A DNA stretch of 64,000 bases from Streptomyces sp. SAT1. GTDB taxonomy: Bacteria > Actinomycetota > Actinomycetes > Streptomycetales > Streptomycetaceae. The stretch spans positions 1,385,001 to 1,449,000 of the forward strand of contig NZ_CP015849.1 of NCBI RefSeq assembly GCF_001654495.1, written 5' to 3'. Below the pieces are notes generated by a model, which searched no databases, had not been told where the DNA came from, and was given only the letters and a program-made list of their open reading frames with translations. Numbering within the stretch: the stretch's first letter is position 1; each line of letters opens with the position of its first letter. Made by a program: the position numbers and the translations under genes. Shown here piece by piece: positions 51,701 to 60,450 of this stretch.

Positions 51701-52439
51701 GCCGGACCCGCTGCTCGGCGGCGAAGCCGACGGTCCGGGCGGCCAGCCGCAGGGAGCCGGGGCCGGTGCCCGTGCGGCCGTGCCAGACGGCCTCCAGGCG
51801 CAGGGCGTCGCCGTAGACCTCGCGCCAGGGGACCAGGAGCCGTGCGGCCCGGTCGGGGCGGCCGGCGGCCAGCGCCCGGCCGACGTCGGAACCGGGTCCG
51901 AGCAGCACGGTCAGACCGTCGCCGTGGTTGCCGGACCAGGGCAGCAGGGGGGTGTCCGAGGGCGCGGCGTGGGCGGCGGTGACCAGCCGGCACAGGTCGG
52001 CCCAGCCGCGGGCGCCGTCCCGGGCGAGGAAGGTGACCCGCGGAGTCGACTCGTCGACGAAGGCACCGCCGCGCACCGGTGCCCGGCGCCGCTCCGGCCG
52101 CGGTCCCCCGCCGGGCCACCCCGGACCGCCCTGCCCCGCGGGCCCGCCGCCGCGTACGGACCCGTCGCGGCGTACGGATCCGCCATGCCGTACGACCCCG
52201 TCCCCGCGTACGGACGCGTCGGGCCCGGCCACCGCCAGTTCCGCGCCGAACAGCGGGCGGACGCCCGCCGCCGCACAGGCCTTGGCGAAGCGGACCGTAC
52301 CGGCGAGGGTGTCGCGGTCGGTGAGGGCGAGGGCGTCCATGCCCCGCTCGGCGGCGCGCTCGGCCAGCCGCTCCGGGTGCGAGGCGCCGTAGCGCAGGGA
52401 GAACCCGGAGACGGTGTGCAGATGCGTGAAACCCGGCAT
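48708..52439 (-). CDS. dnaE2: Error-prone DNA polymerase III alpha DnaE2
   Basis: Translesion replicative-type polymerase of 1243 residues for SOS mutagenesis. N-terminal PHP domain (FTHLHTVSGFSLRYGASHPERLAERAAERG), then the palm with the PDIDIDVE aspartates near residue 455, the thumb and fingers (RPGPVAADMVRPFIEARHG), and a C-terminal OB-fold with the DnaE2-type ending (MEAARGRRIRMSTGYEMHPWADLRPAGEGP). A Gly/Arg-rich repeat loop disrupts the PHP domain at about residues 75-123. ATG 52437-52439. Two LexA-like boxes lie upstream. It forms an operon with the ImuB-like gene. Confidence 0.94.
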   Translation of the reverse strand: MPGFTHLHTVSGFSLRYGASHPERLAERAAERGMDALALTDRDTLAGTVRFAKACAAAGVRPLFGAELAVAGPDASVRGDGVVRHGGSVRRDGSVRGGGPAGQGGPGWPGGGPRPERRRAPVRGGAFVDESTPRVTFLARDGARGWADLCRLVTAAHAAPSDTPLLPWSGNHGDGLTVLLGPGSDVGRALAAGRPDRAARLLVPWREVYGDALRLEAVWHGRTGTGPGSLRLAARTVGFAAEQRVRPVLSNAARYADPGQGPVADVLDAARRLVPLGATGERDSGEAWLKGPGAMLEAAERIVEAAGFRRDTAHRLLEQTRAAAAECLVDPEDDLGMGAVHFPEPHLVGAGRRTAQRALASRAAAGMVRRGYAGRRAYWARMHEELDVIAYHGYASYFLTVAQVVDDVREMGIRVAARGSGAGSLVNHLLGIAHADPVEHGLLMERFLSRRRFVLPDIDIDVESARRLEVYRKIIGRFGAERVATVAMPETYRVRHAIRDVGAALSMDPAEIDRVAKSFPHIRARDARAALEELPELRALAGRKERYGRLWELVEALDALPRGVAMHPCGVLLSDASLLARTPVVPTSGEGLPMSQFDKEDVEDLGLLKLDVLGVRMQSAMAHALAEVERTTGERVDLDSVPPGDPATYRLIRSAETLGCFQIESPGQRDLVGRLQPADFHDLVVDISLFRPGPVAADMVRPFIEARHGRAPVRYPHPDLAGPLAETYGVVVFHEQIIHIVHLMTGCGRDEADRVRRGLSDPESQGRIRVWFAQHAATRGYSAETIQRTWEIVEAFGSYGFCKAHAVAFAVPTYQSAWLKAHHPAAFYAGLLTHDPGMYPKRLLLADARRRGVPILPLDVNRSGVAHRIELVSDAKRGKAGKAPEKAEGPEGAGTWGLRLALSDVLGISEAEAARIADGQPYASLLDFWERARPSRPVAGRLAQVGALDAFGANRRDLQLHLTELHRGARGAGGGQLPLAGGKDTATAGLPDLSDAERLSAELGVLSMDASRNLMDDHRAFLDELGVVSARRLRTARHGETVLVAGAKAATQTPPVRSGRRVIFTTLDDGTGLVDLAFFDDSHDACAHTVFHSWLLLVRGVVQRRGPRSLSVVGAAAWNLAELAELRAEGGLEEVAARLARPGGPPEAAADGDGPDDGSGGGDGGDRGDREGRGGGRRARLAGSDGRPAPAGSAAQDPMEAARGRRIRMSTGYEMHPWADLRPAGEGPANGRKLWHQSPGSAG
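52146..52217. repeat. Four 18-bp repeats in the DnaE2 PHP domain
   Basis: Four contiguous 18-bp units sharing a GCGTACGGAcCC-type core, in frame, each giving six residues of the form VRRDGS or VRGDGV. They fall in the PHP domain loop and may vary in number between strains. Confidence 0.85.
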
Positions 52440-52478
52440 CCGCACCTCCCGCGGTCGTGGGCCCGTACACACAGGCTT

Positions 52479-52494
52479 TCGAACATCAGTTCAC
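52479..52494. promoter_or_regulatory. LexA/SOS box 1 (TCGAACATCAGTTCAC)
   Basis: Matches the actinobacterial SOS consensus TCGAAC-N4-GTTCGA in 5' arm perfectly and in 3' arm at four of six bases. 40 bp upstream of dnaE2, as expected for damage-inducible transcription. Confidence 0.75.
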
Positions 52495-52521
52495 TACTCG
52501 CCCTCCACCATAAACCAATTC

Positions 52522-52537
52522 CCGAACATCTGTGCGA
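52522..52537. promoter_or_regulatory. LexA-like box 2
   Basis: CCGAAC-ATCT-GTGCGA differs from the consensus at two bases. It lies closer to the divergent membrane protein gene (start 52595), so both directions may be damage-responsive. Confidence 0.5.
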
Positions 52538-52594
52538 CGCCCGTTCGGGCGCCTCCCACCTGCGCGAACACCCGCCGGACCGCAGCGTGAGACC

Positions 52595-53947
52595 ATGACC
52601 CACCCGCACGCCCGCCGGCCCCGCCACTCCTTCGTCCAGGAGGTCAAGGACGCCGTCACCCCGCGGGCCACGCTGCTCGTGGTCGGGGTGCTGGCGCTCC
52701 AGCTGCTGTTCATCGCCTCCTACGTGGGCGCGCTGCACCACCCGAAGCCCAAGGACGTGCCCTTCGCCGTCGCGGCGCCCGGGGCGGCGGCCGGGCAGAC
52801 GGTCGCCAGGCTGCGGCAGCTGCCCGGCTCGCCCCTGGACCCGCGCGCGGTGGCCGACGAGGCGGCGGCCCGCCGGCAGATCCTGGACCGGGACGTCGAC
52901 GGCGCCCTGGTCGTCTCCCCGGGCGGCACCACCGACACCCTGCTGGTCGCCACCGGCGGCGGCACCATCCTCGCCACCAGCCTGGAGCGGATCGTCGGGC
53001 CCGTGGAGCAGGCCCAGCACCGGACGGTGCGGACGGTGGACGTGGCACCGGCCTCCACCGGCGACTTCAACGGCCTGTCCTCCTTCTACCTGGTCGTGGG
53101 CTGGTGCGTCGGCGGCTATCTGTGCGCCTCGATCCTCGCGATCAGCACCGGGGCGCGCCCCGCCAACCTGCGGCGCGCGGCGATCCGGCTGGGCGCCATG
53201 GCCTTCGTCGCGGCCGTCGGCGGGCTCGGCGGCGCGGTCATCGTGGGGCCGGTCCTGGGCGCGCTGCCGGGCGGTGTCGCGGCCCTGTGGGGCCTGGGGG
53301 CACTGATCACCTTCGCCGTGGGCGCCGCCACCCTCGCCCTCCAGGGGGTCTTCGGCGTCATCGGCATCGGCCTGGCCATCCTGCTGGTGGTGATCGCGGG
53401 CAACCCGAGCGCGGGCGGCGCCTTCCCGCTGCCGCTGCTGCCCCCGTTCTGGAAGACGATCGGGCCCGCGCTGCCGCCGGGCGCGGGGACCTGGGCGGCC
53501 CGCTCGATCGCGTACTTCCGGAGCAACGCCCTGACCGGCGCGCTGCTGGTGCTGGGGGCGTGGGCGGCGGCGGGGGTGGTGGTCACCCTGCTGGCCTCGG
53601 GGCAGCGGCGCGGACGCGGCGGCGGCGCCGTCGGAGCGGCGTGGAAGGACTCCCCGGACCCGGTGGCCGGGACGGCCGCGACGGCCGCCGCAGGAGCGGC
53701 CACCGCCGGGGCGGCCGGGCACGGCGGCTCCCCGCAGGCGGGCGGCGCCGCGCCCGCCGGCTCCTCCGCACCCGCGCCGCCCGTGAACGACACCTTCACC
53801 GACCCGGGCCCCGCCGCCTCCGGGCCGGATCCCGGCACCGGCCCCCGTACGGACGCCGCCGCCCAGGGCCCTGCCCCGGGCCCTGCCCCCGAAGCGGCCC
53901 CGGACACCGGCACGGACCCGGGCGCGGACCCGGGCGCGGACGCCTAG
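52595..53947 (+). CDS. ABC-2-type/YhgE-like membrane protein with Pro/Ala tail
   Basis: Membrane protein of 450 residues: an N-terminal helix ([22 protein letters not shown]), an extracellular domain of about 150 residues ([22 protein letters not shown]), then five helices typical of the ABC-2/YhgE core ([19 protein letters not shown] and onward), and a disordered Gly/Ala/Pro/Asp tail with [12 protein letters not shown] repeats. Function unknown; similar proteins act in phage or toxin export or as DUF3533. It shares its upstream region with dnaE2, so SOS control is possible. Start ATG 52595. Confidence 0.78.
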   Translation: MTHPHARRPRHSFVQEVKDAVTPRATLLVVGVLALQLLFIASYVGALHHPKPKDVPFAVAAPGAAAGQTVARLRQLPGSPLDPRAVADEAAARRQILDRDVDGALVVSPGGTTDTLLVATGGGTILATSLERIVGPVEQAQHRTVRTVDVAPASTGDFNGLSSFYLVVGWCVGGYLCASILAISTGARPANLRRAAIRLGAMAFVAAVGGLGGAVIVGPVLGALPGGVAALWGLGALITFAVGAATLALQGVFGVIGIGLAILLVVIAGNPSAGGAFPLPLLPPFWKTIGPALPPGAGTWAARSIAYFRSNALTGALLVLGAWAAAGVVVTLLASGQRRGRGGGAVGAAWKDSPDPVAGTAATAAAGAATAGAAGHGGSPQAGGAAPAGSSAPAPPVNDTFTDPGPAASGPDPGTGPRTDAAAQGPAPGPAPEAAPDTGTDPGADPGADA

Positions 53948-53982
53948 GAGCCCCGTCCTCTCGCGCGCGAGGACGGGGCTCC
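53947..53982. terminator. 14-bp perfect stem-loop terminator
   Basis: GGAGCCCCGTCCTC and exact reverse complement around an 8-base loop, starting at the stop codon of the membrane protein gene. It separates it from the protease gene running the other way. Confidence 0.85.
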
Positions 53983-54016
53983 GCCGGATCCCGTGGGGGG
54001 ATGGGGCGAGGTGGGG

Positions 54017-55099
54017 TCAGCCGATCTCGGCGCCGGTCGCCGACAGTGCCTCGGTGACCGGCTGGAAGAAGGTCTCGCCGCCGGAGGAGCAGTCACCGCT
54101 GCCGCCGGAGGTCAGACCGAGCGCGGTGTCGCCGTCGAACAGCGAACCGCCGCTGTCCCCGGGCTCGGCGCACACATCGGTCTGGATGAGGCCGCTGACG
54201 GTGCCCTCGGAGTAGTTCACCGTGGCGTCCAGACCGGTGACCGTGCCGGTGTGGACGTGGGTCGTCGAGCCGCTGCGGGTCACCTGCTCGCCGACGGTCG
54301 CCTCGCCCGCCTTGGTGATCGGCTGCGTGGACCCGTCGTAGAGGTCGACCGCGCTGGGATGGTCGACGGAGGCCGTGTACTTCACCAGGCCGAAGTCGTC
54401 CCCGGGGAAGCTGGAGCGCTCGTTGCTGCCGATCACGGTGCCGTCGGCGTCCGACCAGGTGGAGATGGCCTCGGTGCAGTGGCCCGCGGTGAGGAAGTAC
54501 GGCTGCCCGTCCTTGACCACGTTGAACCCGAGCGAACAGCGCCCGCCCGATCCGGTGATGGCGTCACCGCCCGCGACGAAGGGCTTGAACTCCCCCTTCG
54601 ACCGCTTGAGTTCGGCCTTGTCGCCCAGGCCCGCGACGACCTTGGACAGCTTCGCCCAGGCGGCCGGGGAGACCGTTCTGTCGGCGGTGACCGCGACCTT
54701 GCCGCTGACGGGGTCGGTCGACCACGAGGTGCCCGGTATGGTCGCCCGCTTCGCCAGCGTCGTACGGGCGCCGTCCAGTTCGGCGAGGGTGTGCGCGACG
54801 ACTCTGGCCCTGGCCCCCGCCCGCTCGACGGTCCGCGCCGCGGCCTTGTCGAGCACGTTGACCACGAGGTGACCGGAGCGGGCGTCGTAGTACACGCCCG
54901 CCGTGCGGTCGGTCCCGAGGTCCTTGACCAGGGTCGAGGCGAGTTTTCCGGCCGTGGGGGCCGACAGCGCGCGGGCCGTGGGGGCGGCGTCCGGCTCACT
55001 GGCGTTCGCACTCTGGAAAGTGACTCCGGCGACGACGAGTGCGGCGATGCCCGCGGTCGCCATGGTCGCCCGGCGCGCGGGTATGCGTCGATGCTTCAA
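54017..55099 (-). CDS. Secreted S1 serine protease with alpha-lytic propeptide
   Basis: Extracellular chymotrypsin-fold protease of 360 residues. Signal peptide, then a propeptide of about 150 residues, then a mature domain beginning near [14 protein letters not shown]. Catalytic triad: His in LTAGHCTE, Asp in DDFGLVKY, Ser in [11 protein letters not shown]. The C-terminus [23 protein letters not shown] is as in streptogrisins. The start is a TTG at 55097-55099, chosen because AGGAGGA lies at the right distance and no other start gives a complete signal peptide. Confidence 0.93.
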   Translation of the reverse strand: MKHRRIPARRATMATAGIAALVVAGVTFQSANASEPDAAPTARALSAPTAGKLASTLVKDLGTDRTAGVYYDARSGHLVVNVLDKAAARTVERAGARARVVAHTLAELDGARTTLAKRATIPGTSWSTDPVSGKVAVTADRTVSPAAWAKLSKVVAGLGDKAELKRSKGEFKPFVAGGDAITGSGGRCSLGFNVVKDGQPYFLTAGHCTEAISTWSDADGTVIGSNERSSFPGDDFGLVKYTASVDHPSAVDLYDGSTQPITKAGEATVGEQVTRSGSTTHVHTGTVTGLDATVNYSEGTVSGLIQTDVCAEPGDSGGSLFDGDTALGLTSGGSGDCSSGGETFFQPVTEALSATGAEIG

Positions 55100-55224
55100 C
55101 TGACGTCCTCCTGTGGGGGGATCGGCCCGCGAGGTTGTGGGGACCTCAGCGGGCCGGAAGGCGGTTGAACGGCGCCTACTATTCCGAGGCCCGCAGGGAG
55201 CACACAAGGTCGAGTTCTGGACGC

Positions 55225-55246
55225 GCGTACGCCAACCGGCGTACGC
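55225..55246. promoter_or_regulatory. 9-bp perfect inverted repeat
   Basis: GCGTACGCC-AACC-GGCGTACGC, 126 bp upstream of the TTG-start protease gene. Operator or early hairpin; undecided. Confidence 0.4.
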
Positions 55247-55453
55247 CCCTTGCGGCTTGAGCGCCCGAGGTCGGGACGCCCCCGTTCACTCTGCAAACAC
55301 TACGAGCGAGTAACCTGTCGGCGCTCTGTGAGGTCTACTCCTGTCCGGATCTCGCCCTTGCCGCGCCGGAACCGGAACCCGTGCGGCCGGGACCGTTCGA
55401 CCCGCCCCACGGGCTTACGGCCCCGGACGGCCGGCGCGGCCCGGACGGACGAC

Positions 55454-55485
55454 GGCCCCCGCACGCGAACTCGCGTGCGGGGGCC
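55454..55485. terminator. 15-bp perfect stem-loop terminator
   Basis: GGCCCCCGCACGCGA and its reverse complement around a 2-base loop, 62 bp past the streptogrisin gene stop (minus strand). Confidence 0.75.
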
Positions 55486-55546
55486 GCCTGTTCCGGCCGG
55501 TGGGGGACGGCCGGGATCGCCCGGAAGGGACGGAGGAGGGACGGGG

Positions 55547-56449
55547 TCAGTACACGTGGACCCCGTAGGCGCTCAGCGCCTCGGTGACCGGCTGGAAGAA
55601 GGTCGTACCGCCGGAGGAGCAGTCGCCGCTGCCGCCGGAGGTCAGGCCGTAGGCCGTGCTGCCGCCGTACAACGGGCCGCCGGAGTCGCCGGGTTCGGCG
55701 CAGACCGTGGTCTGGATCAGACCGGAGACGATGTCACCGCCGCCGTAGTTGACCTGCGCGTTGAGCGCGGTGACCCGGCCGCTGTGCGTGCCGGTCGTGG
55801 AGCCGCGGCGGTACACGGTGGTCCCCACGGAGGGCGTGGCGGCGCTCGTGATGTCCTGGCTGCCCACGGCGCCCGACTTGGTCACCGAGCTGTTGGTGTA
55901 GCGCACGATGCCGTAGTCGTTGCCGGGGAAGGAGGACCCGGCGGTGGTGCCGAGGGTGGTCGAGTGCGAGGAGTCCGACCACCAGGTGCCCGCGCCGTCG
56001 GTGCAGTGACCGGCGGTCAGGAAGTAGTAGTTCCCGCTGGCGTCCTGGACGTTGAAGCCCAGCGAGCAGCGCCAGCCGCTGGCGTAGATGGCGTCGCCGC
56101 CGGAGATCAGCTTCCTGAACCTGCCCGGGGTGTGCTTGATGGTCAGGGCCCCGGAGTCGGCCCCGGCGCGCTGTTTGATCCTGTTGATGTCGGCCTGGGA
56201 GACCGTGCTGTCGGCGGTGACGACGACCCGGTTGGTCGTACTGTCGACGGCCCAGGCGGTGCCCGGGACATCGGCCTTGAGCACCGAGTCGCTCACGCTG
56301 GTGAGCTGTGCGGCGCTGAAGGTGCTGGTGTCGGACGCGTTCGCGCTGGGGACCGCGAACGCGGCGGCGGCCACGAGTCCGGCGGCGACGGCCACCAGCC
56401 GGGTCTGTCTCGTGACGACGGTGCGGGGGGAAGTGCGCTTGATCCTCAC
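55547..56449 (-). CDS. sprB: Streptogrisin B-like serine protease
   Basis: Secreted S1 protease of 300 residues, very similar in layout to S. griseus protease B (299 residues). Signal peptide through PSANA, propeptide with [18 protein letters not shown], mature enzyme from about ISGGDAIY. Triad: His in LTAGHCTDG, Asp in [11 protein letters not shown], Ser in [12 protein letters not shown]. Two disulfide Cys pairs are retained and the C-terminus ends in [20 protein letters not shown] 56447-56449 follows a GGAGGA. sprB is used by similarity; other streptogrisins are possible. Confidence 0.92.
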   Translation of the reverse strand: MRIKRTSPRTVVTRQTRLVAVAAGLVAAAAFAVPSANASDTSTFSAAQLTSVSDSVLKADVPGTAWAVDSTTNRVVVTADSTVSQADINRIKQRAGADSGALTIKHTPGRFRKLISGGDAIYASGWRCSLGFNVQDASGNYYFLTAGHCTDGAGTWWSDSSHSTTLGTTAGSSFPGNDYGIVRYTNSSVTKSGAVGSQDITSAATPSVGTTVYRRGSTTGTHSGRVTALNAQVNYGGGDIVSGLIQTTVCAEPGDSGGPLYGGSTAYGLTSGGSGDCSSGGTTFFQPVTEALSAYGVHVY

Positions 56450-56694
56450 TTTTCGTTCCTCCACAAAGGAAGTCGGGGGCCCGCGTGGGGTCGGGGCCCG
56501 TGAGGCGCAGAGCCGGGGGCGGTGGTCCGGGTTCCAGACACGTTGTGCCCCTGACAAGCGCTGTGGGGGAGTATTCGGCCGAACGGCCGGTCGGCGCAAG
56601 AGTGCCTTTCGGCCGTGCGACTGTGTGCGATTCGAGTGGACTGTGTGCGGTCCGGGTGGATTGACGACAGGTCAGCCGCCAGGGTGCCGGGGCC

Positions 56695-57474
56695 TCAGCG
56701 CAGGGCGCGCTCCCCCGCGGGTATCGCGAGGTCCAGCGTGTTGCCCGGCGGCGGGAACGGGCAGATGAAGTGGTCGGCGAACGCGCACGGCGGCAGCTCG
56801 GCGCGGTTGAGGTCGACCGTGGTGCGTCCTTCGGCGTCCGGGGCCTGCGGATACAGGAAACGGAAGCGGAAGCTGCTGTCCCCGCTGGTGGCGTCGGCGA
56901 ACACCGCCCACAGCCCGCCGTCCGGCCGCCGGGCGGCCTGGAGCGTCAGCTCCCGCCCCTCCAGGGTGAACGCCAGCTCCCCGGCGAGGGCGAGGCCGCG
57001 CTCACGCCCGTCCGCGTTCGGCACGCGTACGGTACGGCTCTCCTCGTACGGGGTGAAACGCCCCGGCACCGACCAGCGCGGGTCGTGGGCGGTGGCCTCG
57101 ATGCCGCGGAACGCCCGCCGGGCCGCGGAGTCCGGGTCGTAGTCCCGTACCCCCCAGGCGCCTTCGCGGACGAGCACGACCAGCCGGCGCTCCCCCCGCG
57201 CCACCCGCGCGTCCGCCGGCGCCGCGGTGTCGGCGCCGAGCCGCACCCGCCCGGCGAAGGGCCGGCCGTCGACGGTCAGTCCGTCCGCCTCGACGGCGTC
57301 GAGCACCACCGCGTCGCCGTCGGCCGCCCAGCTCCCGGGGACGCCCGGGAGCAGACCGCCCGGGTGGTCCTCCAGCCAGTGCGTGCCGGTCAGCGCGAGC
57401 GGCCCGTAGGGCGCCGACACCGATGCGGTGCGGTCCTCGTGCCACTGCTTCCAGCGGTCGGATGCGTCCGTCAT
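56695..57474 (-). CDS. DUF1684 protein
   Basis: Cytosolic protein of 259 residues of the DUF1684 family. Characteristic parts: WKQWHEDRTASVSAPYGPLALTGTHWLED at the start, RVPNADGRERGLALAG in the middle, and TTVDLNRAELPPCAFADHFICPFPPPGNTLDLAIPAGER at the end. The chain is beta-rich. Function not known. Start ATG 57472-57474; longer frames upstream are Arg-rich. Confidence 0.88.
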   Translation of the reverse strand: MTDASDRWKQWHEDRTASVSAPYGPLALTGTHWLEDHPGGLLPGVPGSWAADGDAVVLDAVEADGLTVDGRPFAGRVRLGADTAAPADARVARGERRLVVLVREGAWGVRDYDPDSAARRAFRGIEATAHDPRWSVPGRFTPYEESRTVRVPNADGRERGLALAGELAFTLEGRELTLQAARRPDGGLWAVFADATSGDSSFRFRFLYPQAPDAEGRTTVDLNRAELPPCAFADHFICPFPPPGNTLDLAIPAGERALR

Positions 57475-57858
57475 GTGATCAACCCTTCCATGTGCGGCCG
57501 TGCGGCCAAACCGAGGTGCGGGCGCCGTGCGGCGGCCCGCTCCCGTGTGCGGTACGCGCTCCCGCGCCGGGCGGGACGGGGGCGCGCGAGGTGTTCTGCC
57601 GTACGAACACCAGGAGTTGGCGCGGGGCTTGCGGGTTCCCGGCGCCGCCGGGGCCGATGCCCGTCGCGCGTCCGGTGCCGGACTCGGCACGGGTGCGGAC
57701 CCGGGCGCGGGCGCACCCCGGGCGCCCGCCCGCGCCCCCGGAGCCCTCGGCCCGCGCCCGAATCCCCCGCCCGGACGACGACCGGATGGCCCAGCTCCCC
57801 CGGCCGTGCGCCGCGACCGCCGCGGCCGGGTCGGCGCCGGGTCACGGCACCCGCCGGC
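57475..57858. other. 384 bp without a gene, one inverted repeat
   Basis: Between the DUF1684 gene and the end of the ABC ATPase gene. GGTGTTC and GAACACC arms with 8-bp spacer at 57590-57611 form an inverted repeat. No gene or strong terminator. Confidence 0.4.
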
Positions 57859-58620
57859 TCACAGCACCTTGGACAGGAACGCCCGTGTCCGTTCGTGCCG
57901 CGGCCGGTCGAGGACCTCGGCGGGCGGCCCCTGCTCGACGATCCGCCCGTCGTCCATGAACACCACCGTGTCGGCGACCTCCCGCGCGAAGCCGATCTCA
58001 TGGGTGACGACGATCATGGTGGTGCCCTGCCGGGCCAGGTCCTTGATGACGTCGAGGACCTCGCCGACCAGTTCCGGGTCGAGCGCGGAGGTGGGCTCGT
58101 CGAAGAGCAGCAGCCGGGGTTCCAGGGCCAGCGCGCGGGCGATGGCCACCCGCTGCTGCTGGCCGCCGGAGAGCCGGCCCGGGTACGCGTCCGCCTTGTC
58201 GGCGAGGCCCACCCGCTCCAGCAGCCGCAGCGCGGCGACCACGGCGTCCGCGCGGGGCCGCTTCAGCGCGGCGACCGGCGCCTCGACGATGTTCTCCAGC
58301 ACCGTCAGATGCGGGAAGAGATGGAAGTTCTGGAAGACGAAGCCGATCCGGGTGCGCTGCCGGAGCACTTCGCGCTCGGGCAGTTCGTGCAGCGTGTCGC
58401 CCGAGCGCCGGTAGCCGACGAGGGTGCCGTCGACGCTGATCGCGCCCCGGTCCACCTTCTCCAGGTGGTTGATGGTGCGCAGCAGCGTCGACTTGCCCGA
58501 GCCGGAGGGGCCGAGGATCACGGTGACCTGACCGGTGTCCACCTCCAGGTCGATGCCTTTGAGTACTTCCAGCGAGCCGAAGCTCTTGTGGACGGACCTG
58601 ATGTCGACCATGACGCTCAT
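57859..58620 (-). CDS. Polar amino acid-type ABC transporter ATPase
   Basis: ATPase of 253 residues of the GlnQ/HisP branch. Walker A GPSGSGKST at 37-45, Q-loop FVFQNFHLFPHLTVLENI, signature LSGGQQQRV at 150-158, Walker B LLLFDEPTSALDPE at 170-183, H-loop VVTHEIGF. ATG 58618-58620. Last gene of the operon permease - flavoprotein - ATPase. Together with the divergent binding protein gene at 61826 it makes a full importer. Confidence 0.93.
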   Translation of the reverse strand: MSVMVDIRSVHKSFGSLEVLKGIDLEVDTGQVTVILGPSGSGKSTLLRTINHLEKVDRGAISVDGTLVGYRRSGDTLHELPEREVLRQRTRIGFVFQNFHLFPHLTVLENIVEAPVAALKRPRADAVVAALRLLERVGLADKADAYPGRLSGGQQQRVAIARALALEPRLLLFDEPTSALDPELVGEVLDVIKDLARQGTTMIVVTHEIGFAREVADTVVFMDDGRIVEQGPPAEVLDRPRHERTRAFLSKVL

Positions 58621-58692
58621 CGCGGGTTCCTTCGGTGCGGTGGGACGGGACAAGAAGAGAGGGGGGTGCGGCGGGAGACGCGGGAGGGCGGT

Positions 58693-60450
58693 TCAGCCGA
58701 CGGCGTGCGGGGCGGGCGCGCGCAGGAACGCCAGCACCGCGCGGGCGGTGGCGTCGTTCTGCCGGAACGCCGGGCCGCCGGTGCGCGGCCGGGTGAAGGC
58801 GCCGGGCGTCCGGCCGTCGGTGAACGGGCCGAGCGCGAAGCGCCGGGGATACGGGCGCCCGGCCCGGTCCAGGATCCGGCCGTCGGCGCGGTCGACCCGC
58901 AGCAGCCCGTCCGCGGTCTCGCCGGCGCCCTCGGCGTGCAGTTCGCGCAGCAGGGGGTCGCGGGTGCGCCGGACGGTGGGTTCGGGCAGCCGCGCCTCGA
59001 CCAGGGCCCGTGCCTCGGTCACCACGCCGGGCACCGTCTCGCTCGCCGCCCGGAACACCCCGTCCTCGGCGGTGACGGTCATGTTCGCGCCGACGAACCG
59101 CAGGACGCCCGCACGGGACAGGGCGAGCATCTGCCGCAGCCGGGGGCCGGGCGGCCCGGAGGCGAGGAAGCTGAAGAAGCCGTGCCACCAGGGCCCGGTG
59201 TCGCCGAGCCGGGCCAACTGCCCGTACACGGACAGCAGTCCGAGGAAGAGACCGAGGTCGGCGCTGTGGGCGGGATCGTGGCGGCGGCGCAGGTCGGCCT
59301 CGATGTGTCCGCGCAGCGCCTCCTGGAAGTCCTCGGCACCGGCGTGCCGTACGCCGTGCAGCGGGTGGTCCAGGGCGGCGAGGTCGAGCCGGTCGGCGGG
59401 GTCGGGGACGGCGGCGGCGACCAGGTCCCCTCGCTCGTCCGGCCCGGCGGTGGCGTACGCCGCCTCGAAGTCCGCCCAGGCCAGGGCGGTCCGTTCGGGG
59501 TGGGCGGCGAACAGCCGGTGGTAGTGGGCGAATCCCAGTTCCTTCTCGATCAGCGCGCGGGCGGCCGCGCGCCGGGTGCCGTCCTCCTCGGGGAGGGCGC
59601 GCAGCGCGTCGATCTGGGCCGGGCCGAGGAAGCGGGGCAGCGGCGGGCGGGCGCCGGTGAGGTCGTAGCCGATCTTCGAGTGGTACGGCACTCCGCGCCG
59701 TGAACCGGCGTACAGCACCGGCTCCCGTCCGGAGGGTACGTAGGCGCCCTGTTCGTAGCGGCCGCCGCGGCCCTCGGTGAGCAGCACCATCAGGTCGACG
59801 AAGGCCAGGCCGAAGCCGCGGACCAGGACGGGTTCGCCGGCCGGCAGGGCGGACAGGTCGCTGTCGGCGGTGAAGTCCGGCGGCAGATGGACCAGGCCGT
59901 GGGCGCGGGCGTGGGCGGCCAGGCGGGCCTGCTCGTCGTCGGGTTCGGCGTCCAGGTGGCCGAGGGCGAGCACCACCAGGTCGGCCAGGAGCGGATGGTC
60001 GCGGCCCTCCAGCCACACCCGCTGGCGGCCCTCGCGCGGCCCGCTGACCCGCAGCGCGCGCCGCCGGTGGTGGTGGACGGTGATGTCCGCGGGCAGCGCG
60101 GCCACCGCCTCGTCGTGCACCCAGCGCAGATAGGAGCCCTGGAGGCGGCGGTCGGCGAAGGTGCGGCCGGGCAGTGCGGCCCACTCGTGCAGGGTGGGGC
60201 CCTCGCGCACCGGTCCCGCCATGTCGACCGTGTCGTCGGTGAACATGGTGACGTCCTCGGCGTGCGAGTTCATCCAGAGCAGCGGGGACTGCGCGGCGCG
60301 CCAGATGCGTCCGGCGCCGGGCGGGTGGGGGTCGACGAGGTGGATGTCGAGGCCCGCTCCCGTGTACAGCTCGGGCGCGTTGGCGGCGATGCGTTCCAGC
60401 AGACCGGTCCCCCGCGGCCCGGCCCCCACGACGACCAGCGAAGATCTCAT
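58693..60450 (-). CDS. FAD/NAD(P)-binding protein within the ABC operon
   Basis: Flavoprotein of 585 residues of the FAD-NAD(P)-binding (PF13454-like) family. The dinucleotide loop is VVVGAGPRGTGLLERIAAN at residues 6-24, with a second glycine-rich region LVRGFGLAFVDLMVLLTEGRGGRYEQ in the middle. The rest (PAQIDALRALPEEDGTRRAAARALIEKELGFAHYH) has no catalytic signature I can name. It starts by a 4-base overlap with the permease stop and is followed by the ATPase gene, so it must work with the transported compound. Oxidation or reduction of the import is a fair inference. Confidence 0.87.
   Translation of the reverse strand: MRSSLVVVGAGPRGTGLLERIAANAPELYTGAGLDIHLVDPHPPGAGRIWRAAQSPLLWMNSHAEDVTMFTDDTVDMAGPVREGPTLHEWAALPGRTFADRRLQGSYLRWVHDEAVAALPADITVHHHRRRALRVSGPREGRQRVWLEGRDHPLLADLVVLALGHLDAEPDDEQARLAAHARAHGLVHLPPDFTADSDLSALPAGEPVLVRGFGLAFVDLMVLLTEGRGGRYEQGAYVPSGREPVLYAGSRRGVPYHSKIGYDLTGARPPLPRFLGPAQIDALRALPEEDGTRRAAARALIEKELGFAHYHRLFAAHPERTALAWADFEAAYATAGPDERGDLVAAAVPDPADRLDLAALDHPLHGVRHAGAEDFQEALRGHIEADLRRRHDPAHSADLGLFLGLLSVYGQLARLGDTGPWWHGFFSFLASGPPGPRLRQMLALSRAGVLRFVGANMTVTAEDGVFRAASETVPGVVTEARALVEARLPEPTVRRTRDPLLRELHAEGAGETADGLLRVDRADGRILDRAGRPYPRRFALGPFTDGRTPGAFTRPRTGGPAFRQNDATARAVLAFLRAPAPHAVG

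Larger units (their letters stand above)
55100..55546. other. 447 bp between the two protease genes
   Basis: Holds the promoter of the first protease, an inverted repeat at 55225-55246 and a terminator hairpin at 55454-55485. No gene supported. Confidence 0.45.

Noticed and set aside
48732..52598. A 1288-codon plus-strand frame opposite dnaE2
   Set aside because: Its sequence is Gly/Val/Arg/His-rich antisense shadow. The minus strand encodes a full DnaE2 with catalytic motifs.
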